From Syngnathus acus (Eukaryota; Chordata; Actinopteri; Syngnathiformes; Syngnathidae), in the NCBI RefSeq assembly GCF_901709675.1, contig NC_051106.1, forward strand, positions 7,016,001 through 7,080,000: 64,000 nucleotides of DNA, written 5' to 3'. The position numbers were made by a program, and so were the translations under genes. Positions 1 to 14,264 of the stretch are shown here, one piece after another. The first letter of the stretch is position 1. Each line of letters opens with the position of its first letter. Below the pieces are notes generated by a model, which searched no databases, had not been told where the DNA came from, and saw only the letters and a list, made by a program, of their open reading frames with translations.

Positions 1-1500
1 TATTCCATTATAGGCTAGCGTTTTGTTGCTCGCAGATACGTTTGAAACGTCAAAGCGGTGACAACAAACAAGGCCGCGCGCCGCTTTGTGCCTCAAATGA
101 CCTGCATAGTCCAACAATAAAAATGGAAATGTATAAGGACGATTCCACCCCGCCAAGTGGACGCCGCTGGTGTGCATAATGCGATGCGTCACCCTGTCAC
201 TTCTTGCAAGGACGTTTTTAATAATTAATCTGGGTTGCCATCAAATTTTGTAAACAAATCTGCGCAGAATATCGTGACGCGTTTATTTGAGGATACAATA
301 AAATTAATATTGGGGCAAAATATCACAATTGCAGTGTCACCATTTTTCACATGATTTCCTCCGGTGACAAGTTTGAGTTCTGTTCCGTATTCATATGCAA
401 TTAATCCAATTAATTTGAATTAATTTTGCCGTCACAGAAACAAAAACACTTTTGGTGCAAGTGTCAAAAGTGCTTGACAAAACATTTTAGTTTGATTAAT
501 TGCAAAGGATGAACTTGCCAACCTTTTGTGGGGTAAATGAAACTAGTACACATCGTTATGCACAAATTTCAACCAAGGATTGTCTGAGCAACCCAAATTA
601 ATGATGTAATGGGCAAGGAACACACACCTGCTCTTTTTTTGTGTGTCAGGCTGACCGTCCTTTTCTCATTTGTCCTTCAGAGTACCGCCGCCCTTTTAAA
701 TAATGATCAAGGCTGTAAAGTTTAGCACAGTGAACCTTCTTGTATTTCTATTCAACCAACAGTCCTTTAGTCAGGACTCGAACCTACCTTTGTTGCAGGA
801 ATACGTTTCAGATCCACCATAAGTAGGTGAATACTTGAAATATTAAGAAAAAAATTGTTTTTAAATGAAGATTTTGGAGATGACTTAAGATATATAGTTG
901 GAGATAAAGCACGGTCCAATGGCACGATACCATTAATCCTAATTAGCCAAGAAAATGATGGCAGGAGACTGATGAAAATTTAAAAAAAATAAAATAAGTA
1001 AAAATAATTAAATAAGAGACAGTTTCAAATATTTTTTTATTTCCGTGCTGCCGAGAGACGGATGATCTTCTATCGTAGGCCGGACAGTGTAAAAGCATTC
1101 CAGAGGACGCTTCGCTCGGAACGGGAAGCCGAGGAATCTAAAAGACGGGAGCCCAAGGAAAGCCATTAAAGATTGACTTTTGATTGAGGTGTCCTCAAAT
1201 CTGATTGAATAAAAAACAAAAATAGAATTGCCGGACACACTGAAAAGGCAAATTTACTCCGAACGACTTGATGTAATGCTTTTAGGCTTGATTGGCTAAT
1301 GCTTGCGGCGGGCAAGTCAAGACCAGACATTTTTATTTTTAAATTAAATTACAATTATTAAATGTGTAGCTCGGTAATCAAATAAGACACCACATGTGTA
1401 CTGGAAGTCAAATCTGACCTCAGTTCCGCATTTTAGCAGTCAGTCATATCTGCCTTCAAGTGCATGAACGTTTTTACCAAAGTGTTACAGACTTCCATGT

Positions 1501-1565
1501 TTAACTCATTCGCTGCCAAGGACGTCAAAGATCCATTTGAACTTTGCCGGCAGCGAATGAGTTAA
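1501..1565. repeat. Short TTAA-bounded inverted-repeat element, copy 1
   Basis: A 65-bp element with perfect 17-bp terminal inverted repeats (1501-1517 and 1549-1565). It begins and ends in TTAA. The core contains gacgtcaaagatccatttga, which recurs in the second copy near 14.9 kb. The form is that of a miniature non-autonomous DNA transposon, and TTAA ends are typical of piggyBac-type target sites. Family assignment is inference. Confidence 0.6.
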
Positions 1566-2298
1566 GCGGCTAAAAAGACGAGATGCTACTTGTCAGCAGG
1601 AAGTTATAACTACACTGAAAACCGAAGTGACAGCTGTCTGTCTTTCCTTCCCCCGAAATGCTCAATTAACCCTTCTCAACCGCCGACGTCCATTGGCACC
1701 CGCATGGCGAGGACGCGAGGCACGATGCATCTCCGATAATGAGGCTCCATGAAACGCTGGCACGTTCCCCCGCATCTCTAGAGATCTATTGTGCCGGGAA
1801 AAAGACCCCGGCGGCTGTGGAAACTAATGAGCGCTTTAAGGCGTTTTTAACATGAAGGTGTGCGAGACGATCTGGATTTGAGGCAAGCTACGGCTACATC
1901 ATAAAGCAAAATGTTGCCTCAAACTCTAATGCATTCAAATGTATTCTATTTAGTGAAAAGCACAAACGAAAAGAGAAGTTTTGATTCTCGGCTTGTTCGC
2001 GATTCAGACGAAGGGTCTCGGGGATCATCTTTTGTTCCATGCGACACTCGGACGTCTTTATTAGCTTGTGTAAACAACACCTGCAATGTTTGTTCTTGTA
2101 TGAAACAAATGTGGTCTCTAGGCGTCGTCAGTTTATGTAATAAGTCAATTAACCCCAAAAATATCAATTCTTCTGTCTGGACATACAGAGATACTGAAAT
2201 ATATATTTTTTTAGATAAACCCGAAAAGCTCGTAAGAGTAAAACAAAGGACATTTACGCTATATTTAGTTTTCATTAGTTTTATAAAATTATGAGTTA

Positions 2299-2301
<3 letters not shown>

Positions 2302-2332
<31 letters not shown>
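2302..2332. repeat. Poly-T tract
   Basis: A run of 31 T residues, directly visible. It could be the tail of a minus-strand retroposed element or simple slippage; no element body is recognisable beside it. Confidence 0.85.
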
Positions 2333-2338
<6 letters not shown>

Positions 2339-5100
2339 TCAATTCTGTTTTGTGACAATCTTTTTTTTTTTTTTACTTAAAATAACTTTTGTGTAGGCTG
2401 GAACTCCTGTTAACAATATGCAGACAGCCCGGAGACAAGGTTCCGATGTCATGTATTGTTCAAGAAAATATATTCATGTCTATAATTTAAGTGCTTTAAG
2501 CATTTATTACTTTTGTGTTTGTATAATTAATTCAATAAGGCTTCATATACATATCTCTTCTGGCACTTTTATTTTTTATTATCCTTGAATGTTAAATTCG
2601 GCATGGGAGGAGGTAACGGGCCAACTTTATTATTAATTTTTCTTTACTATAATATATTTTTGTAGCAGTTCTGTCTGATTTATTGGATGTTAAGCTTGAG
2701 TCAGTAAGTCAAAATTTCACTTGGGTCTAAAAAAAAAAGTCTTCATATCCAAATTACTTACATCAAAAGATCACTGACATCGAAAGAGTAATAACGCAGT
2801 AAAAGAACGCGGGATAGTTTCTCTATGACAACCGCTTTAATATATTTCATAACAAAAATCGTTTTGACTAAATGGCCTCATTATGGAAAATACATCTGCG
2901 CAGAATCGTGCAATCTCGGGCTCAACTGATGGAAACAGATGACAATGTGTTGCAAATAGCCCTCGCCGATGAATCACTGTTGATTAATAGAAATGAGCAG
3001 TCCTCGCTTTCTTTCCTCTCTCTCGTTTTCTCTCTCTGGATGGAACAGAAGGTGCTAGCAATAAATCATGTGTGGCATACCAAAACATAACAGCCTCTCA
3101 GCTCAGGGCTACTCAAAATGGAGACGTCGGGAAGTCCACGTCCTGCCCCTTTTAAATCTCCCCAAAAATATCAATTCGCTTATCGAGCTCATCGCCCCCC
3201 CCCTCACATTTCTTCCGTGTCCGTCGCCTACAAAGACACCCCCCCCTCCCATCCTGATGCAATAAAAAGTCTCCTTCCCAGCTAATAAATAAGAAACCTA
3301 ATAACGAAGGACACAACTGCATTAGTCCTCGACATCAAATGATTATCACGCCTCCAACACAACACGAGTTGGCCAAGTAGGACACGGTATAGATCGTAAT
3401 CTGACTGAACAAAAAAAAAAAAAAACAGAGGGATGAGGCCTCCACTTCTGAGGGAAAATATCCCGCCTCTCTTTCATCCTTTAAATACGACCATGGATTC
3501 AGTCGCATCTTATGGATATTGAAGTGAGGGATTTACCGATTTAGAAGGATTAAAAATGAATTAAGGATTCTCCACGATTCTTTTTTTGCACTCCGGGAAA
3601 CAATACGCCAGGCATTAGCAATCGATGACGGTTAACTTTGGAGAGAGTTGGAGGCTGGTTCGTGGGATTTTATTCTATCATTACTCTTTTCAAGCTTGCT
3701 CCCCCCCCTGTGTTTGTTACACTTTCAGAATTTAGAAACATTCCATTTATTAAGGACTCCTTGAGAGGTCTATACCCTCGGAGACCAAAGGTACTTTGTC
3801 CATTCTTAACGGTTATTTTTTAAATACGTTGGGACTGATTCTGTTCAAGGATTCTGGTTGGTTTCGATCTTTATAATTTATAATTGAAATAATCGGATCC
3901 AAAGTTGTCGAGCACATACAACGGAAAGTCCAAGTTGGTATTGACCGCACTGCCGAATTGTCAAACAAGCAGCGAGACGTACGCCGATATAAAGAAAATC
4001 GAGCATCCTTTTAATCTTCCCCTCTTGTGATTTGGAGGGTGGCCTCGGTTGCTCTTGTTCATCTTGGATAATAGTTTTCCAAAAGTCCAACAAAACCACC
4101 AGGGGTGTTTTTGAGGGGGGGGGGGAAAGACGAGATCAAAGCAGAAGGCGCTCTCGCTTCCTTTGACCAGAATCACCGCGAGCTTCATCTGCCCCCCAAA
4201 TAATATGACCGCAGCAGCCAATTAAAGCATCAAAGCAATTCGACTGGATTCCAGCCAACCCCTCTGAAAATGTTTTTGGCCTTTAATACGGCTCGCAAAA
4301 AAAAAAAAAAAAAAATCTTAATTGGCTGAGTGAAGGTACACCAAGAGAGGCAATGTTGTCATTTTAATAAGTCTACTTTTAGCCAGCCACCAATTAAAAC
4401 TCCCCAAAGAACCAAAGAAGTCTCTGAAGACGATGCCCGCAAGGTAATGATTCAGTCACTCGACTGCTGATAAGCTTTCGGCGTGTTGGCCAAAAAAATG
4501 CATGCTCGCCATTTCTTGACTGAAGGAATGTTTTAAGGAATTTCATAAACATTTGTTGAGGAATCGAATTTCAACTTGCACTTCTGACTGCTTTTATCCA
4601 AAGTTTTTTAGTTTCCTTCCAAGTCCAGTTTTGCAGCGTTAGCATCGGCAACTCTTAATACGTCCCATTGAATTTATATGCATCATCGATGGCACCGCGT
4701 TATACATCTTCTCGGATGCTCGCCTTCTTAAGCTCCTCGATCTCATCAGCACGTTTTGAGACTGTCCGGACAGTCTCGCTCCCGCCTGTTTTCATAAAAC
4801 TGCATTAGCAACAAGCTTTTGCTGTGTCAGCTTTATTTAGATTTGTAACAACTGCCATAGTTGTGGAGAGCACAAAACATCAAGGCGGAAAAATAACTTT
4901 TTGTGGTAGATGGAAGCTTCCTCACTTAGCTGCTATTGTAACATTCCATAAGAAAAATGAATCCATGGGAATTTATTTACGTATTTATTCATTTATTTAT
5001 CGAATATTTATTTTTATTATAATGTTTGTACTTATTTGTATTTATATATCTTTTTGTTTATTTAGTTATTTATTTTATTTAATCAATCATTGATAGTCTT

Positions 5101-5175
5101 TGTTGTGTTGTACTCCAGTCCTACAGGTGGCAGTGTTGCCCATTACTTATGTTACCTAATAAAGAAGAAGCCATA
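5101..5175 (+). repeat. Possible retroelement 3' end
   Basis: A CTCF-like motif (5120-5135) is followed by a stretch ending in taataaagaagaagcc, a form I recall as common at the 3' ends of dispersed fish repeats. No coding part of an element is present, so this is only a likely fragment. Confidence 0.25.
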
Positions 5176-7240
5176 ATCTACGAGTGCGGCTTCACCGTCA
5201 ATTCAAATTCCAGAGTTAGGAGAATCTGTCAGCCAGTAGCGAGAGCAAAAGCTGCTATGAGTCGACGGCCCTCATGAATGCCTCTTTGGATTGATATTGT
5301 CACCATTGGTTACATGAACAGTTGAAGATCAGCAAATGTTCATCTGGCGCAGGCAGGGCCGCGCAGCCCCGGAGCGAGTCCAAGCATCCGATGGAAGCGG
5401 CCGTCAATAAGAGTCAGCCAATTAAAATCACTCTTCATTAAAGTCCTGATCTCTATCGATCTGCCTTTCACTCCTCATCTGTCACGCCAGTCGACTGAGT
5501 GCCTTGAAGGCTCCCGGGCATGCTTGCGTTGATGTCTGAGTAGCGCTCTCGTAGCGGCCTCTCAGCAGAACCAGGTGGGCGGTTCCGCTCTGTTTTTATA
5601 GAGTGGGAGAGAAGTAGACTTCATTTGCATAAAGATTTGAAATGTAACCAGGAACATGCCTGATGATGATGTTGCTGCTGCTGCTGTTGGAGATAGCAGG
5701 CGTCCAATATTAATCTTGGCGATCTGCTTTGACTTTCGATGTCATGATTTTCCCTTTCAAATTAGCCTTGGCGGATGTCCGCGCTCGACCGAGTTGGGTT
5801 CTATTAGCCCTTTCCCCGATGTTCTTTGTAGTGTTCCGCCTCAAACCTGTCCGTCACTATCTAAGAGGCTGCTACCAATGATCAGCATCGTGTGAAGGTC
5901 AAGCAGGAGAAAGGCTTTTTCTTCTTACAATCTTTCTCTCCCTCCTTCTCCAAAAGGAGGGGGTTGGTGGTCCTGACTTGACATGAATTGTAAATGAGCA
6001 GATAAAAAAAAAAAAGTGTGGACGTGAGCTTCCATCTATACTGCTCCTATTTTTTTTTTCCTCTCCGCCTCGTGTTTTTGCTTACTTTGATTTAATAGTG
6101 ACTGGTAAGCATGTCTAAATATGAATAATTCCAACGCGTGCAGATACATTTCTCAAAGGCCTTGAACTGACATCGTCTTCCCCAGCGAGCCCATGCTTCA
6201 ACTTTCCGCTTCAGCACCTTTTGATAATAATCTGACCTCGACTTGACTCGAAGTTTGGGCTCGGCATCGCGAAGCCCGCCACCCCGCCTCACAAAGGTTA
6301 TTTCGTGACGACAACCCTCCTCTGATGTTGTTTTTTGACGGTTTCATCCTGGAGTGGAGCCATGTTTTGTGTTCTCAACAAATCCCCTCAGTTCACATTA
6401 AAAGCTGGCTCCAGATGCCACCTCTGCTCTCATCATCATCCGCTGATAAAGAGCTTCGCGTTAAAAGGTCACCTTGACAAGGTGAAAAGCTGCAAACATG
6501 AACACAACCACAAAAAAAAAGGGATCCATCTTGTGCAAACAACTGCGCTATCCCATTTTGGTTGATTATTCATAAAATATTGATCGGCTTGATGTTACCA
6601 AAGTACTCGCGTTCGCAATGCTAGCATAGATGTTAGCACTAATGCGACATAAAAGGTGTCCAGGGAGCTCTTCTAAAATTTGTGACAATTTACAATGCAG
6701 GTTAACTTTAGCCATCTCCTTCAAAGCATTTAGGACAGAAAAAATACGTGAATGCTACTTGCGTTGTTATGCTAACCCCCCCTTTAGCATTGTATATAAC
6801 TTTTCCTCCGAGGTCTTTCGGTCTTCCAGGAGCCGGTCGATATTTATGACATTTAAAGCCAGATATAATTAAATATTTACAAAAAAGTGTGTAGTCGTGT
6901 TGTAGATGCGTTCCACAATAATTGACGATTCGAACGATGAACTGCCGTTATACTGTCGAGGTGTAACGACGTACATTGCGGCATAAATTAAAAATGCTAA
7001 TATGGAGGTTATTGCCTCACCATGGCAACAGTTTACCAGTCACCCGGTGGCATGTGGCAAGTGCCGATGTTCCAGGCACCACCTTGTTTAGTCAATGATT
7101 AATTACTGCACTGATGAGATGCGAAGGCGGTGAAAATGTCACAGGGGGACCCACATCACGTCGAGACGTACGCCCGGGTACCAAGCACCAGCTGCTCGCT
7201 GCCTTTTTATGGAGTCAATCTGCCTGGGCCACATCATTCT

Positions 7241-7462
7241 GCATGTTGGAACTAAGAGCTAACTGCTTTAGCTTAGCTTGCTAGCACCACGGATAGCGAC
7301 TAAGCCCCGTGTTACCATGTTTGGTTGATGATTGGGCTGTAAGACTTTGGCATGTTGGAACTAGGAGCTAACTGCTTTAGCTTGGCTTACTAGCACCACG
7401 GATAGCGACTAAGCCTCGTGTTAATAGAACCAAGTTACCATGTTGGTTGATGATTGTGCTGT
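7241..7462. repeat. Two-copy tandem duplication, unit about 109 bp
   Basis: The segment beginning gcatgttggaacta at 7241 is repeated head to tail starting at 7350. The copies differ by a handful of substitutions. Copy 2 carries 14 extra bases after its gtgtta, and this indel is flanked by a short GTTA direct repeat. No coding potential is visible in it. Confidence 0.85.
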
Positions 7463-8280
7463 GATTGATTTTGGAGTTTTGGGGTGTGGCTCAGTGAAAT
7501 TGATCAGTTAATACAAAGGGGGAAAAAAACAAATGTGTTTTTCTCCAGCTAACTCAACAATCAATACGAACTTGCGGTAAGTGAGCAGTAAACAAGTGCC
7601 AATTATCACGACGCCTTGATAATGCCGCAAACGAAGCTCCTCCCCTTTACGGTAAAGAAGTCTGCAGCAACCATTTGTAATCATAGAAGATGAATCGAAG
7701 AAAGGTATCACTTGATGAAAAGCCCAAATGACAAAGCAAATTTCCCAGATGAAAAGCTCCATTTAGCAAAATAAATGGAAGTGATGCATAGGATGCCCAG
7801 TGGGGCAGAAAATAGTTCAACTGTGGCTTATTTGTATTAATCGTAAGATGTGCTGACAGCTTCGCTTCATCTTGTTTTTATTAGATGAAATGATGTTTTT
7901 CTTTCTCTAATTAACTTGGGACAAAAACAGGAACAAATGTAATTTTTTTTTTGGGATGTACATGCCAGCTATGTTTTTTTTTAGCTCATAAAATAAATAG
8001 ACCCCCCCCATATGTATTAATAATGACTGATAATTTCCTTCATTAATGAAGTACTTCACATTTTGTGAACCAAAACCAAATGGAGCGTATGCTTTAAGTA
8101 AAAACAGAAAAACAAAAATTATGATCACAGATTTTTCTGTAACCTATTCCCTGCGATAAATGCTGGCACACCACTATAGGCCCATTTTGATGCAGTATAA
8201 CTTTCCTGAATTCACATCAACGCCCACTTTTTGGAAATATGCAAACATCAGGCGCACACATGGCTGAACAAAGCAAAGCT

Positions 8281-8281
<1 letters not shown>

Positions 8282-8363
<82 letters not shown>
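8282..8363. repeat. (AC)n microsatellite, about 82 bp
   Basis: Uninterrupted AC dinucleotide repeat, directly visible. It creates spurious poly-(His-Thr) and poly-(Cys-Val) frames on the two strands. Confidence 0.97.
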
Positions 8364-8367
<4 letters not shown>

Positions 8368-9800
8368 GATGTAAAGACGCAGCACAATAAGGATTTAGCT
8401 GCTCATTGGTTCTGCAGGGAAGCAAAAGCGGGTTCGCTGCCCCAGTGGCTTGAGCTTGCTTGGGGATCAATGGTCATTAATCTTTCCAGAGAGGCTCCGG
8501 CTGCACTTTTTAGGAAGGAAAACGATTGCTGATCCAAATATATAAGATGTCTGTCTGCGGGGAAGAAGCAATTTTGTCCAACTACTTCTGTTCTTTACAC
8601 TGAGTATGTATTTTTAATTTCTTTTTAATTTTAGTTTTTTTTTATTTTTTATTCTACATTTCACTTCTCAATGGTGTATTTTTTTATGCTCTGGTGGTGG
8701 TAAGAAAAATGAACTATTGACAGTATGTTAAAGATTGCGCTTATAGATTGCAGTGATGCAATACGCCATCATATTAAAATGCTCCCATGTACTCTAGAAC
8801 ATCAATAAACCAGACATATCCTTCCACCAAATATCATAAAGGTAATTTCAACCCTCCTCCTCCCCCCCAGACAATTACCATGAAACCAACTAAGGAGCCA
8901 GGAAAAGACTTCCCAACTGCCGTGAAAACTATTTGAGCCACGGAACATAATGACTTCAACGTGTGCTTCAGTAGTTTAATGAATTTGCACATGTAATAAT
9001 AATAATTAGCCTTGTATGTGACACCTACACAAGAACATAATTGAACATTTTGAAGTGTTGCAAATGGTATTTTAATGCTACTTTCATACCAATAGCAGGC
9101 AAAGACAACTATGATATACACTCAATAAAGTTAGGAGAAAAAAATAATGGTAGGATGCAGTAAAAATATTACTGTGACCAAGTGGGGAATGAAAAATTAT
9201 GATTAGAAGCAAATCTTTTTTTTTTTTTTGTCGTTTTCTCCCATCCCTTGGTCAATAACACAAGGAAAGCCATCGAACAGATTGTTTTCACATTGGACTC
9301 ATTCGTCTCCAAGTGTAATTAACGCTACACTGGAAATAAGAAAAGTGCCTTTTTTGCCTGTAGGCATGCATTATTTTGTACCTAATAACTTTACTTTCAT
9401 TACTTTTTTTTTTTTAATCAAGCAAAACATTCTTTTTTTTCTTTTATGAAAAAAAGGAAGACATTACTTTAAACAGGACAATATGGTGAAACAAAACCGC
9501 AACAGAAAATTCTCCCGTAAAATAAATGTCTCCAATGCACACAATAAAAAAAATATACCTTAAATATTTCCCTTTTAAAGAAATGTAACGTCAAAAATTT
9601 GATTTTTAGGAACGATAGGATGCAGACAAGCACATTGCAGTTTTATTGATTATTATGCGATGCAAAACACCAATGGCCTTTCTTGTTATTAGTTTGACTC
9701 CCTCAAAATAACTTGACTGTTAAAAGGCATTTAAAAGTTTGCACCATGCTAGCTATGAGACTGCGGCCAAATTGGCCAATGACAATTTGGGGTTCATTGA

Positions 9801-9817
9801 CCACTGCCCCCTAGTGG
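9801..9817 (-). promoter_or_regulatory. CTCF-like motif
   Basis: On the minus strand the bases read CCACTAGGGGGCAGTGG, close to the CTCF core consensus. Occupancy cannot be judged from sequence. Confidence 0.4.
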
Positions 9818-11302
9818 AGACCCCACCAAGGGGCAGGTTGCACAACTCTTTATACCATGTAAAAGAAAGTTTAGATTGATGGTTGGAAGTATCAGTTCCA
9901 GTATCATGCTAGAATAATATTCGCTTGCTTATAGAAGGGGGGGGGGGTGCTTAATTTTTTTTTTCTTTAAGGAAAAGAAATGGAATCTACTCCCATGCAT
10001 GCGGACTGAGCAATAAATCACCGCGCAATTGTTGTCGTCGTTTTCATGCATACAGCAACAACGCATCTTGTGCGTCCGTGCGTAAACCTAATTAACCTTA
10101 ACCATATTGTGTTGTTCCATCATCAAAAAAAAGAAAATCCCTCATTCAGCTTGTTTGAATAATTTTCACACAGTGGCGAGAGAAAAATAATCAAGTGCAT
10201 ATGGATACTCAGTGCGCCCCATCAGTCTTAAGAGAATTCATTTAAAGTAAATGAACTTTTCAATTAGTCTGACACTTTTTTCTAAGCAGAAATAATCATA
10301 AAAAGACAATTAAGCCAGATGGGGAATTTTGGTTATAACATGCACATATCCTCGGTGTTTGTGTTTTCTTTTAATAATTCAAAGCCAGAATGAATGTTTT
10401 CAATGTAAGTCAGTTTAAGGAGACCCAGTTCATGGTTCTAGATCTCAAATAGATGGCGACAAAGCGCTACTTTTGTCCAAATGGAGTTATTTAGCTCTGA
10501 GTTCGAACTGTGCCATCCGTTCAACTTTTGATCACATTTAACCTTTCCCGTGCTTTTTTTGGAGAAAAGAAAAGTTCCAGATTGAATCGTATGATTGAGG
10601 TCATGGAGAGCCCATCAAAACATTTGCCATCCAAACAAATCAAGATGAGCTGCACGCAGTCATTAGCTGACGCTTACCGGCAAACGTCAAGCTCTATTAT
10701 TGTTACGCTGACATTTGACTCCTCGCTCTGAATATTCATAAGGGCTTTGTTTTTGCAAATGATCGGACGCCGCGCTCACGTCCGCAGCCTTTGAATTAGA
10801 GTGTAGGAAAAAGGTCTACTTTTTACCGGGAGGGTTTCCCTAGACGCAAACTGTCTGGGAAAACATAGACAATACGTGACAGGGGAAATGAAATTAAACA
10901 ATGGGTGTCCTTGACTAAAATGTTGTCCCGTTAGCTCAACAATATCACACGATATCATCACAATTCCTTTGTTGCTGGGCCCGTTCTGATTTGCTGTCCC
11001 CATTTCTCATATGATCATCTTCAAAATTACGTGGATTTCTATTTTTTGTAGAATCGGTAACTGCTAGCTAATTTATTGCTAACGGTGCTAATGGGGGGGG
11101 GGGCTGTACTTCTTCCTGCAGAATAATTAAGTTAATATTTATTTTAGAACCCCGCATCACAAAAGCTTGTCAACCTTTTTTCTTCTTAATCCGAATTGAT
11201 CTCCCTCAGTATTGTACCCCTTGACTGCAAAATCTTACTTTGGGAGATTTCTGTCTGAGCCTCGGCTTACGATACTGTGCTGGGGCTTACATACGTAAAG
11301 CT

Positions 11303-11395
11303 CTAATTCACTCCCCGTAAAATGTCAAAATATGTCACTGGCCAGCTGGACCAACAAAGAAATACTAAAACCCACAATAGTTGACTTGGATGGTA
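11303..11395. repeat. 93-bp dispersed duplicate, copy 1
   Basis: This 93-bp segment is identical, base for base by eye, to 12512-12604. The flanking sequence differs. No terminal repeats, tail or target-site duplication is evident, so the mechanism is unknown. Confidence 0.85.
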
Positions 11396-12511
11396 ATGGT
11401 TTGATCACAAAAATGTTGAGCTTATGTTAGCTAGCTTTTTGCTTTCACTGTACTTCAAGAGTTGAATGGGTACTACTGTGACTGTTGTGCTGTTGAATGT
11501 GCCGCGTGGCTGGAACGTAGAAAGTGAAGAGTCAAGCTGGCGCTGGAGATGACAGATCCCAGCAAGCATATTTTTAATAATGCTGAAGGCAATGTATCAA
11601 AATGAAGTCCGACAGCTAGCTCAGCTAGCCTGGTGAGGGTTAGCGTTGGCAGAACAAAGACTTACTGAGAAGCCGCAAGCAGCAAAGATCACTTCGGGGC
11701 GCGGTGAAACTGACAAAATCGACTGTTTGTGAGCATCTGGTGTGTGGATAACCGCATACTTTGAAGTATAGGTTCATCAATCTGAATTGAAATGCTAAAG
11801 AAAACATGGAATGGCTAATTTTACTTTGAAAGCTGACTAAATTTAAGTTTAATCAGTCTCACAGAACAGATTGTTTGACCTTTGAGGTACCATTGTGTTT
11901 ATGAAGTGCAAGCTAAAGAAGTGAACGGGTGAGAAATCTACGCTTTTCTAACGACCGGCATGGTCATGATAACCTCAGCAAAATGGCTTTTGCTCTTCCA
12001 CTGCTTTTTGTTTTTTCTTCCTCAATTTGATTTGTACCCAGAGGAGAGGAATGGCTGGGTGCTCCCTGGCTGTATGATTAAGTCAAGGCAAAGTCAAAGG
12101 TTTCAGGTGGGGAAAAAAAAAAGGGGAAGAAAAAGCCAGCTGACCAGGAGCAAGTCATATTCAAGGGCTGAAACACCTCAGTGCACTTCAATCAGTCCGG
12201 GCGCCGAAGTTCATGCAAGTTGAATGTGCATTTGCGCGTTCCTGCTGTTTGAATCGTGTCTGCAGAATTTTTTTATTTTGCATTCACACCGCATAGCAAA
12301 ATTATAAAGTGTACAAACAAGTCTTTGAATCGTTGCTTTATGTTGAAAGCTTCACATACTGTAGTAACAGATGGCTTTATTAATGATCCGATCGATACCT
12401 GTGTTAAAAAGGGTTGGCTCCACTTCCCGCCAGCCCATAGTTGTTGTTGATTAATGGTTGAGTGAATTATAAATGAATCATAATCAAGACGCCAATACCT
12501 ATTATCCCAAG

Positions 12512-12604
12512 CTAATTCACTCCCCGTAAAATGTCAAAATATGTCACTGGCCAGCTGGACCAACAAAGAAATACTAAAACCCACAATAGTTGACTTGGAT
12601 GGTA
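12512..12604. repeat. 93-bp dispersed duplicate, copy 2
   Basis: Second copy of the segment at 11303-11395 in the same orientation, 1209 bp downstream. It is followed directly by a short T run. Confidence 0.85.
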
Positions 12605-12935
12605 TTTTTTTTTTGCTCGTGCAAATTAGAGGGGGGAAATGAAATTCTGGGCTTCAACACAGCATATCATTGTTAGAATTCTGTCATGCATTTCAAGATG
12701 TCTGCACAGTTATTTTTTTTGAATGCTTGTTAAAAAGGGATACTGTACAAAAGCTGTACCAAACAGGCTCGAGTCACACTCGAACAGGCCCAAAAATGGG
12801 CTGGCAGCTTTATTGCTTATACTGGGCTCCAGCAACTTCAGCTGGCTGGAACAAAGAGCTATACAGTGAGCGTGAGTGGGAGGCAGATGGAGGATGTTTT
12901 GACAGCCTTTTATTGTGTGATGGAGAAGGCACACA

Positions 12936-12949
12936 CCGCCCTCTGCTGG
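12936..12949 (-). promoter_or_regulatory. CTCF-like motif
   Basis: Minus-strand CCAGCAGAGGGCGG, a good match to the CTCF core. It is one of two such motifs within about 310 bp, the other at 13232-13248. Confidence 0.4.
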
Positions 12950-13231
12950 AAGCCACAGAGAAGGCGAATGAAAATTGCATTCATCCACGTTTTATTTTAT
13001 TTATTCTCTAACAATTGATTATCAATTGACTCTATACATAAATCAATAAATAGCAAAATTATGCAGTACAAAGTAGTGCAAAGAACTCCGATGCAGGAAG
13101 GCATTAATTACCCAATAGAACCAATACCATGTGTGTCTTGGTCATCTGCTGACATCTAGCGGCCACGGAAGCAATTGCACGTCTACACAAGCTTGACAAA
13201 TGGGTGACATGTCATGTTACAAAGAAGGATG

Positions 13232-13248
13232 TGGCGCCCTCTAGCGGG
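13232..13248 (-). promoter_or_regulatory. CTCF-like motif
   Basis: Minus-strand CCCGCTAGAGGGCGCCA, a strong match to the CTCF core. A weaker relative lies at about 13150-13165. Confidence 0.4.
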
Positions 13249-14261
13249 ACAAACTCAAAAGTAAAGATGTATTTTAGAGTCAAAACCTGTTCAAATGAGA
13301 AAGTTGTAGTTTTGAAATTGTTTACCTTGGTCTCATTTGTGATATCACAAAAAATCCCCGATACCTCAACCCCACTTAGCGAGCGTTCACTGCACCGCCA
13401 TGCGACTCACGTCAGTTGCGCAACGTTTGCAATTAACGATGATGAATTATTCACGTACACAAAGGGAAGCACTACATTAACCGTTGGGCCCCACGATGCG
13501 ACACGTTCTCGACTCGCGTTAATGGAATAATCGTCCCCTCTCATCTCGTCACCGGCGGCAAATGAGCAAACGTGTGAAAACCACCCACTCCAAAAGGTCG
13601 TGTTTCATTTTCTTCACTTTGCGGGGTGATTATGAGGTCTTGCTCGTCATCTTCGGCTCATTAAAGAATCACTTCCATGCCGGTGACGCGTAAATCTCCA
13701 TAATACTTGACGCTTATTAATGCTCGCGAGTTCTCACTTAACCTCACCGTTAACTTGGGAACAGACTTTTTAATGATGTTTGGACATCTGCAAGTTGATC
13801 TCCAGTCTGTTGAACAGATGAATGTAGACCGGCCAGGTATTGCCGCATCATACCCGTAACGTAAGGCACAACATTGTTACCGACTCTGCCTTCAACCACA
13901 ACTAGTAAGGGTGGAAAAGTTGGAATTTTTTATGTCTACACGCGAGCCATAAATCTGACAAAATCTCTTTGGGTGGGGCAGGCACCCCTAATGGTTACGT
14001 AAAAGGTTTTCCTCCGCGCTGCCTGACCTTAAAGTGCTTAACAGCAACTTAGAAAAAAAAAAAAAACTGAGACCAACAACACTCCCTTGAAAAAAATATA
14101 CAAATGCACGACAGCGCCAAAAAGGCAAGTACTTAGTTTACAAAATATGGGCGAAGATCAGTTCAGGCAAATTTTGGGGCACCCGAAAAGATGAACAGAT
14201 TTAACAAAGTCATGCATGCACACAGGTTGGGGAGACAAGTTAACCAAAAATTGTAGGAAAT

Positions 14262-14264
<3 letters not shown>

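Noticed and set aside
8239-8532. Plus-strand ORF with a His-Thr repeat
   Set aside because: Produced by the AC microsatellite.
11960-12223. Plus-strand ORF starting MVMITS, superficially like the TUNAR peptide start
   Set aside because: The similarity ends after a few residues, and the diagnostic C-terminal helix of TUNAR is absent.
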